Assembly: GCA_024275075.1 (NCBI GenBank)
Contig: JAJRZU010000012.1
Location: forward strand, 1-47,805
Origin: Deltaproteobacteria bacterium
GTDB taxonomy: Bacteria; Desulfobacterota; JAJRXV01
DNA length: 47,805 nucleotides
Direction: 5' to 3'
The stretch's first letter is position 1. Every line of letters begins with the position of its first letter. Both the position numbers and the translations under genes were made by a program. The notes beneath the pieces are model-generated. The model was not told the DNA's origin and ran no database searches. It was given only the letters and a program-made list of their open reading frames with translations. This document shows, in pieces, positions 43,058 through 47,805 of the stretch.

Positions 43058-43966
43058 ATGTTAAAAAAGATACTAAATATAGCCGGTAAGATAATCACCG
43101 TACTCGCGTTCATCTACATCGCCAGAATATTCAAGGATGTCGATCTGAACCTGTTTCGGTACAGCGCCGGCCAGATCGCGCTCTTTTTTGCCGTGATGCC
43201 GCTTTTTTACGCCTTGCTGGTCGCGCTTTTGTCGAACAGCTGGAAGCGCATACTCACCATGTTCACTGACGAGCCTGTCTCAAACAAGCTCGTATTTTGC
43301 GTATACGCGAAGGCGAACATAGCGAAGTACCTGCCATCGAATGTCATGCACTTTGTCTCCAGGCAGATTCTGGGGAAGGTACTGCACTTGAAGCAGCGTG
43401 ATATATTTTACAGCTCGGCGTTAGAGACTGTGCTTCTGACGTTCACCGTCGTATTCTACATCATGCTCATCTGGTTGACCATAAAAAGCGAACTGCTCAA
43501 AGAATACCTTAACGGGTACATCATCATCGCTGTCAACACCGGCGTCGTGATCACGCTTATCGTAGTCAAAAAGTTCTTTTTGAATTTTACATTCAAACGG
43601 TTCATTCTCGTCTTCACAAACTACTCGATAGTCTTCTTCGGGTTCTCGCTTTTGCTATCACTCATCTATAACATAAGCATTGATCTGCCCTTGGATGTCA
43701 ACAACTTAGCGTTCATCTTCAAGGTATTTTTAGTATCCTGGTTCATCGGGTACATAACGCCCGGCGCCCCCGGCGGCATCGGTGTCAGGGAGACGATAAT
43801 CATCCTCATGCTCTCTGGCGTTGTTGACAAAGAGAGCGCCTTGGTCGGTGCGCTGATATTCCGGCTGATCAGTATAATCGGGGAAGTGATCGCGTACTTT
43901 TACGCGGCATATCTCAAGAAGCGCTCGCTACCGATGCTGCGGGCAATGGATGAAGAGAGCGGTTGA
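43058..43966 (+). CDS. LPG-synthase/AglD-like multispanning membrane protein (UPF0104)
   Basis: 302 residues with about eight membrane helices. Family marks are 'YAKANIAKYLPSNVMHFVSR' after the second helix and the late motif 'WFIGYITPGAPGGIGVRE', followed by 'ALIFRLISIIGEVIAYF'. Relatives include the transmembrane part of lysylphosphatidylglycerol synthase and proteins in glycolipid clusters. A flippase-like role for a lipid-linked product is plausible. It is the last gene of the four-gene operon, five bases after the methyltransferase. Confidence 0.85.
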   Translation: MLKKILNIAGKIITVLAFIYIARIFKDVDLNLFRYSAGQIALFFAVMPLFYALLVALLSNSWKRILTMFTDEPVSNKLVFCVYAKANIAKYLPSNVMHFVSRQILGKVLHLKQRDIFYSSALETVLLTFTVVFYIMLIWLTIKSELLKEYLNGYIIIAVNTGVVITLIVVKKFFLNFTFKRFILVFTNYSIVFFGFSLLLSLIYNISIDLPLDVNNLAFIFKVFLVSWFIGYITPGAPGGIGVRETIIILMLSGVVDKESALVGALIFRLISIIGEVIAYFYAAYLKKRSLPMLRAMDEESG

Positions 43967-43975
43967 TTCGTTGTA

Positions 43976-46432
43976 CTATATCTGGTCGTCGTACATAAGG
44001 AACGGCAGGTTATTTTGGGACTGGTCGTCTTTGTCAAGCTCGGTCAGGTAAGGGAAGATGATGTGGAACTCGCTTCCGTTACGCTCGTTTTCGTCATAGC
44101 CTTTACTGTATACCCATACAGTGCCGCCATGAGCCTCGACAATACCTTTGCAGATGGAGAGGCCGAGGCCTGCGCCGCCGCCCAAGAAATCACTCTTGCT
44201 TGACGTGTGTTCGTTGATGCTGCCGATTTCGTAGAACCGGTCAAAAATGTGCTCCTGCTCGGCTTCATCGATACCGATACCGTTATCTTTAATGACTATA
44301 TTCACCCATCTCTCCGCATTGGCGCTTAACCTTTTTAAAGTGTCATCATTATTGACAATATCCTGCAGCTCACTGTTTAGTACAATCGTTGTGGTGACCT
44401 TTATCGATCCGCCATCTGGTGTATATTTTATCGCGTTACCCAAAAGGTTCGAGAATACCTGGTACATCCTGTCAGCATCAAAATAGAACATATCGATTTT
44501 CTTACCACCGTCTTCTTTGGGGTCGTCAAGCGTTATCTTATGCCCTCTCTTATTTGAATAGTGTTTTAAGTCATTTATCGCCTGCTCGATGACATTATGC
44601 ACATCGTTTTTCTGCTTACTCAAATATAGCCGGCTGTCATCGATTCTGCTTACATCCAGGATATCAGAAACTATACCGTTTAGCCGCTCGGAACTGGTAT
44701 GGATATTCTTCACCATCTCAAGGGTCACTTTATCCAGATCCGCTTTCTTCTCAAGCATTAGAAGCTCGGAATATCCCTTGATCATCGTTAAAGGAGTCCT
44801 GAGCTCATGAGAGACCATCCCGACAAAGTTTGTCTTTATCTTGTCCATCTTCATGAGCTTCTCATTCGCGTGATTCAGCTCATCGATGTTATTCTTTAAC
44901 TGGCCTTCTAACTTAATACGCTGGGTCATATCCTTGGCAAGCTCGATACCGGCAATAATCTTGCCATTCTCATCCCTTACCGGTGACGCGATGATATCGA
45001 CATATATCTTCTGGTTACTCTTACCCATTCCTTCTCTTAGCGACCGCGATACCTCGCCGGTCTCAAATGTCTTTTGCAAAGGGCAGCCGTCGCATATTTC
45101 ATCGTTTTGCTCATAGACTTCATAGCATTTCTTACCGATAATATCGTGCCCGAAAAGCTCATAGTAGAAATCATTAACGAATATTATGTTATAATCAGTA
45201 TCCTGAATGCTCAACCCATCACCAATGGAAGCTAAAATGGCGTCTAATTTATTTTTCTCCGCCCTTATCTCCTTCTGGTACATTTTCAGGTCTTTAATAT
45301 TCTTCTCCTGGTTGTTGTACAGATTACTAAGCTCCTCATAAGCGGCGGACAGCTCTTCGTTTAATACCTGCTGCTCCTGAGAACCCGCCTGAATATTGTC
45401 TTCCCGTTTCTTTATCGAATCGATCAGGTTCTTCACACTCGAAGAAAGGTTCGATAAATCCTCATCCAAGGTTATTTTCGGTAATGTGACATTAAAGTCA
45501 AGATACTTACTCTTTGCGGCTTCGCTGCTGATCGTATGGAAGGCTTTTGTAAACGTTCTCACTTCCTCTAATGTTCGCGCAATCTTTGCCCTCTTCTTCT
45601 CCAGGCGGTCTGACAACCTAAAGGAGATAACGCCGAAGAAGAAGAAACTACCGATGATCTCAGACACTCTTTTAACAGAATCAGTTATCTCATTATATTG
45701 TTCGCCGCTCGCTAAGTTGTATATGTGGAAGGCATGACCAAGAATAAAAAAACTAAATGCGATTACAACAAATGTAGTTATTATGTGCTTGTTCTCGCTC
45801 TTCTTTAAAGAATAGTTTCTAAACGCAATGTAAACAACTGTTATAAATAAAATACTTAGATGGATCAACTCGATTGTGATATCACCCCAGAACTGCCCGA
45901 AAGTAGTAGTTGCACCGGTCAATTTAAAAGAGCTATTAAAGAAATCTACCCAGTAGTTTGCGATGAAAAGGTAAATGATAAAAGAAGCTATAAGGCCAAT
46001 GAAAAGGAAATAATTTATAACTCTGACTTCCGCGTCCTGGTTTTCCCATGGCTTGATTACCGAGAAATCAACTTTTACATCCTTACCCTGAAATAACATC
46101 GAAATATAACAAACAGAAAATGATAACATGATGATCGCTACTGTCTCAAAATAGTGCTCCATCGGTGGGAACCACGGCTCCATCTGGTCTGTCGTGAATG
46201 TCTTCCACACGTGCATCGAGGATATCGCAAAAAACAGGATCAGCTTTTGGATGATGAACGCGACAAAACCAAACGCGATGAAGTTAAAAAAATCATCCCC
46301 TGTTTTTTTGTAAAAGCGTTGAGATAACAGGACTAAGGTGGTGAAGATAAGCAATGTTGAGAAGATGTTCCACATATCTCCCCGGGGGCCTTCCCCTAAG
46401 AACATATATGATTTAGCAATCATTTCTAACAT
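43976..46432 (-). CDS. Sensor histidine kinase with 7-TM input region and cysteine-bearing PAS domain
   Basis: 818 residues. Seven hydrophobic segments fill about residues 15-275, followed by a coiled coil (about 275-380) and a PAS domain (about 385-505) with 'DGLSIQDTDYNIIFVNDFYY' and the cysteine cluster 'CYEVYEQNDEICDGCPLQ'. The kinase core has the H-box 'FVGMVSHELRTPLTMIKGY', N-box 'NLLGNAIKYTPDGG', 'IKDNGIGID' and 'GAGLGLSICKGIVEAHGG'. There is no receiver domain and no regulator gene beside it, so it is an orphan. The C(x)nCxxC cluster in the PAS could bind a metal or sense redox state (inference). Confidence 0.92.
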   Translation of the reverse strand: MLEMIAKSYMFLGEGPRGDMWNIFSTLLIFTTLVLLSQRFYKKTGDDFFNFIAFGFVAFIIQKLILFFAISSMHVWKTFTTDQMEPWFPPMEHYFETVAIIMLSFSVCYISMLFQGKDVKVDFSVIKPWENQDAEVRVINYFLFIGLIASFIIYLFIANYWVDFFNSSFKLTGATTTFGQFWGDITIELIHLSILFITVVYIAFRNYSLKKSENKHIITTFVVIAFSFFILGHAFHIYNLASGEQYNEITDSVKRVSEIIGSFFFFGVISFRLSDRLEKKRAKIARTLEEVRTFTKAFHTISSEAAKSKYLDFNVTLPKITLDEDLSNLSSSVKNLIDSIKKREDNIQAGSQEQQVLNEELSAAYEELSNLYNNQEKNIKDLKMYQKEIRAEKNKLDAILASIGDGLSIQDTDYNIIFVNDFYYELFGHDIIGKKCYEVYEQNDEICDGCPLQKTFETGEVSRSLREGMGKSNQKIYVDIIASPVRDENGKIIAGIELAKDMTQRIKLEGQLKNNIDELNHANEKLMKMDKIKTNFVGMVSHELRTPLTMIKGYSELLMLEKKADLDKVTLEMVKNIHTSSERLNGIVSDILDVSRIDDSRLYLSKQKNDVHNVIEQAINDLKHYSNKRGHKITLDDPKEDGGKKIDMFYFDADRMYQVFSNLLGNAIKYTPDGGSIKVTTTIVLNSELQDIVNNDDTLKRLSANAERWVNIVIKDNGIGIDEAEQEHIFDRFYEIGSINEHTSSKSDFLGGGAGLGLSICKGIVEAHGGTVWVYSKGYDENERNGSEFHIIFPYLTELDKDDQSQNNLPFLMYDDQI

Positions 46433-46536
46433 TTTCCACCAACCCCTACTGCTTTTTGGCTGATTGTAAGAAAAAATGGCCTTTTTGTCAATAGATTTAA
46501 TCTTTTGCTAAATCAAACTGTATGCTTTTACGATAC

Positions 46537-46608
46537 GTCATCCCCGCGAAAGCGGGGATCCATAAAGATAATAATAACAACTGGATTCCTGCTTTCGCAG
46601 GGATGACA
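46537..46608. repeat. Inverted-repeat element (CGTCATCCCCGCGAAAGC type)
   Basis: Left arm CATCCCCGCGAAAGCGGGGATCC and right arm GGATTCCTGCTTTCGCAGGGATG are inverted copies around an AT spacer. Each arm is itself a hairpin. This is a widespread intergenic repeat type. Confidence 0.85.
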
Positions 46609-46673
46609 ACCTACTATATTTTTGATAAAATCGCAAAACATGCTATTTGGTAGCACTCCCTTGATGGAGCGAC

Positions 46674-46800
46674 AGTATCCCCCCTCCCTTGATGGGAGGG
46701 GCGAGGGGGTGGGTGAAAATCTTCCCATAGAGTAACATCTCCCCCACCCATCAGTGCAAAAGCAATCACTGATTGGCCTCCCCCATCAAGGGGGAGGGAA
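46674..46800. repeat. Inverted-repeat element (CCCTCCCTTGATGGGAGGG type)
   Basis: Two GC-rich hairpin blocks, CCCCTCCCTTGATGGGAGGGG near 46680-46700 and CTCCCCCATCAAGGGGGAGG near 46779-46798, face each other across a spacer. It is a second, different family of intergenic repeat placed directly after the first. The rest of 46433-46953 is AT-rich; a weak promoter-like pair TTGACG (46897-46902) and TAGTTT (46920-46925) precedes dapF. Confidence 0.8.
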
Positions 46801-46805
46801 CATTT

Positions 46806-46832
46806 GACCCCGCAGCAGAGCTACGGGGAATT
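46806..46832. repeat. REP-like palindromic element
   Basis: Pattern ACCCCGCAGCAGAGCTACGGGGAATTC, with CCCCG / CGGGG arms. It resembles 14281-14304 in layout and lies third in a row of intergenic repeats. Confidence 0.55.
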
Positions 46833-46953
46833 CTTTTGATTAAACAAATTACAACTTGCTTTTTAAGGTCTTGTATCTTAAAGAGCAAAGTTATCATTGA
46901 CGAACCGGTTAAATGGTGTTAGTTTAATATTAGTTATTTGAAGGGCTTAAACT

Positions 46954-47775
46954 ATGTCAAAATTCCAATTCACGAAGATGCAGGGTATCGGTAATGATTT
47001 CATCATCATCGATTGCCAAAAAAACGATATCTCAGGCGTAAAGGATTTCGCGAGAAGGCTGTGCGACCGCCGATTCGGTGTCGGCGCCGATCAGCTGCTT
47101 CTTTTGTACAGCTCATCGATCGCTGACTATAAGATGCTGATATTTAACGCGGACGGCGGCGAGGTAGAGATGTGCGGAAACGGCATCCGCTGTTTCGCGA
47201 AGTATCTTGTCGATAACAGGATCACGGCGAAAAAGGAGCTTGAGATAGATACCCTCGCGGGTATCATCAAGCCAAAGGTCATCGGGGATGATGTCACCGT
47301 CGATATGGGGCTACCGGTTTTGGACGGGCGCAAAGTACCCGTAAACGCTGACGATACGATCATCGGGTTCCCGCTCGTAGTCGGCAGCAGGGAGTTTCGC
47401 ATTACCGCCGTATCGATGGGGAACCCGCACTGCGTGACTTTTGTCGATGACGTCGATAAATTTGACCTCGCCCATTTCGGGCCGATGTTTGAGAAGCACC
47501 CGTTCTTCCCGAACCGGGTGAATTTGGAGGTCGTGCAGATCATAAGCGAATCAGAGATAAAGATGCGGGTCTATGAGCGCGGCGCGGCGGAAACGCTTGC
47601 GTGCGGTACCGGCGCCTGCGCGAGTGTTGTAGCGGCCTACCTTAACAGAAGGACTGACAAGGAAGTGACCGTCAACTTAAGGGGCGGTGACCTCAAGATA
47701 AAAATAGCCGATGATAAGCATGTATATATGACCGGCCCGGGAGAGAAAATCTTCACCGGTGAGATCGACCTGTAA
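46954..47775 (+). CDS. dapF: Diaminopimelate epimerase
   Basis: 273 residues, normal length. It interconverts LL- and meso-diaminopimelate for lysine and peptidoglycan. Catalytic Cys74 is in 'EMCGNGIRCFAKYL' and Cys217 in 'LACGTGACASVV'; the start 'FTKMQGIGNDFIIID' is typical. Its stop overlaps the next start (TAATG), so it leads an operon. Confidence 0.98.
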   Translation: MSKFQFTKMQGIGNDFIIIDCQKNDISGVKDFARRLCDRRFGVGADQLLLLYSSSIADYKMLIFNADGGEVEMCGNGIRCFAKYLVDNRITAKKELEIDTLAGIIKPKVIGDDVTVDMGLPVLDGRKVPVNADDTIIGFPLVVGSREFRITAVSMGNPHCVTFVDDVDKFDLAHFGPMFEKHPFFPNRVNLEVVQIISESEIKMRVYERGAAETLACGTGACASVVAAYLNRRTDKEVTVNLRGGDLKIKIADDKHVYMTGPGEKIFTGEIDL

Positions 47776-47805
47776 TGGCAAACGATATCGACATATCTTT
47801 TATCA
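47775..47805 (+). CDS. Start of the gene after dapF (partial)
   Basis: ATG at 47775-47777 overlaps the dapF stop and the frame is open to the window end (MANDIDISFI). Too short to name; genes after dapF are often lysine-pathway enzymes, but nothing here proves that. Confidence 0.6.
   Translation, partial: MANDIDISFI

Noticed and set aside
46528-46728. 66-codon - strand ORF
   Set aside because: It is a translation of the palindromic intergenic repeats (phrases such as DPRFRGDD and ESRNPV), a well-known false ORF type.

Overview
The window looks like part of the chromosome of a Gram-negative, probably anaerobic or facultative bacterium that makes large amounts of c-type cytochrome. The evidence is many lipoprotein and secretion signals, periplasmic parvulin chaperones, TlpA-like thioredoxins, and four multiheme cytochromes carrying 46 CXXCH motifs in total. 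I see no diagnostic marker for a phylum. The DUF4388, MopE-motif, NHL and YedE-type selenium genes would fit Desulfobacterota, Nitrospirota, Planctomycetota or a related candidate lineage. No tRNA, rRNA, CRISPR array or transposase gene was recognised.

Layout. Positions 1-5258 (+) hold a tightly coupled operon: three parallel beta-helix (NosD-like) secreted proteins, an orphan PhnD-type binding lipoprotein, a membrane-anchored TPR protein and a YedE-family putative selenium transporter. Positions 5305-7479 (+) hold groES-groEL behind a textbook promoter and a perfect CIRCE operator; groEL is interrupted by two in-frame TAG codons at positions where glutamate is expected. Positions 7516-26802 (-) are the cytochrome region: a tetraheme cytochrome, two close 14-heme paralogues, a third divergent 14-heme cytochrome, two NHL beta-propeller proteins with fibronectin-like domains, two PpiC-type isomerases (one split by an in-frame TGA), a TlpA-like thioredoxin, PhoH, a secreted protein with an ethylbenzene-dehydrogenase-type heme domain, and a DUF4388 protein whose frame continues past a TAG. 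Positions 27057-30847 (-) hold a lipoprotein and the operon hisH-hisA-hisF-hisE with its promoter. Positions 30888-33515 (-) pair an unusual Nramp transporter with a soluble PRC-MgtE_N-CBS sensor. Positions 33599-34616 (+) hold a YugP-like zinc peptidase and a 56-residue basic protein. Positions 35384-37213 (-) hold trpE behind a complete-looking trp attenuator: promoter, leader peptide with tandem Trp codons, and terminator. Next come a MopE/beta-propeller lipoprotein (-), a four-gene glycoconjugate operon (YfhO, GT2, methyltransferase, LPG-synthase-like flippase family; +), a 7-TM hybrid-input histidine kinase (-), a block of palindromic intergenic repeats, and dapF (+).

How the parts may work together. 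The region 7.5-26.8 kb reads as one programme for making and exporting long multiheme cytochromes. The parvulins would fold the chains, the TlpA-like protein would act on the heme-binding cysteines, and the propellers could act as scaffolds or assembly partners. All three large cytochromes carry exactly 14 CXXCH motifs and share N- and C-terminal motifs, so they form a single family. Whether they form conductive filaments or outer-surface conduits is inference.

The main oddity is four in-frame nonsense codons (three TAG, one TGA) in otherwise continuous reading frames, with no frameshift seen, although TAG and TGA clearly end other genes here.
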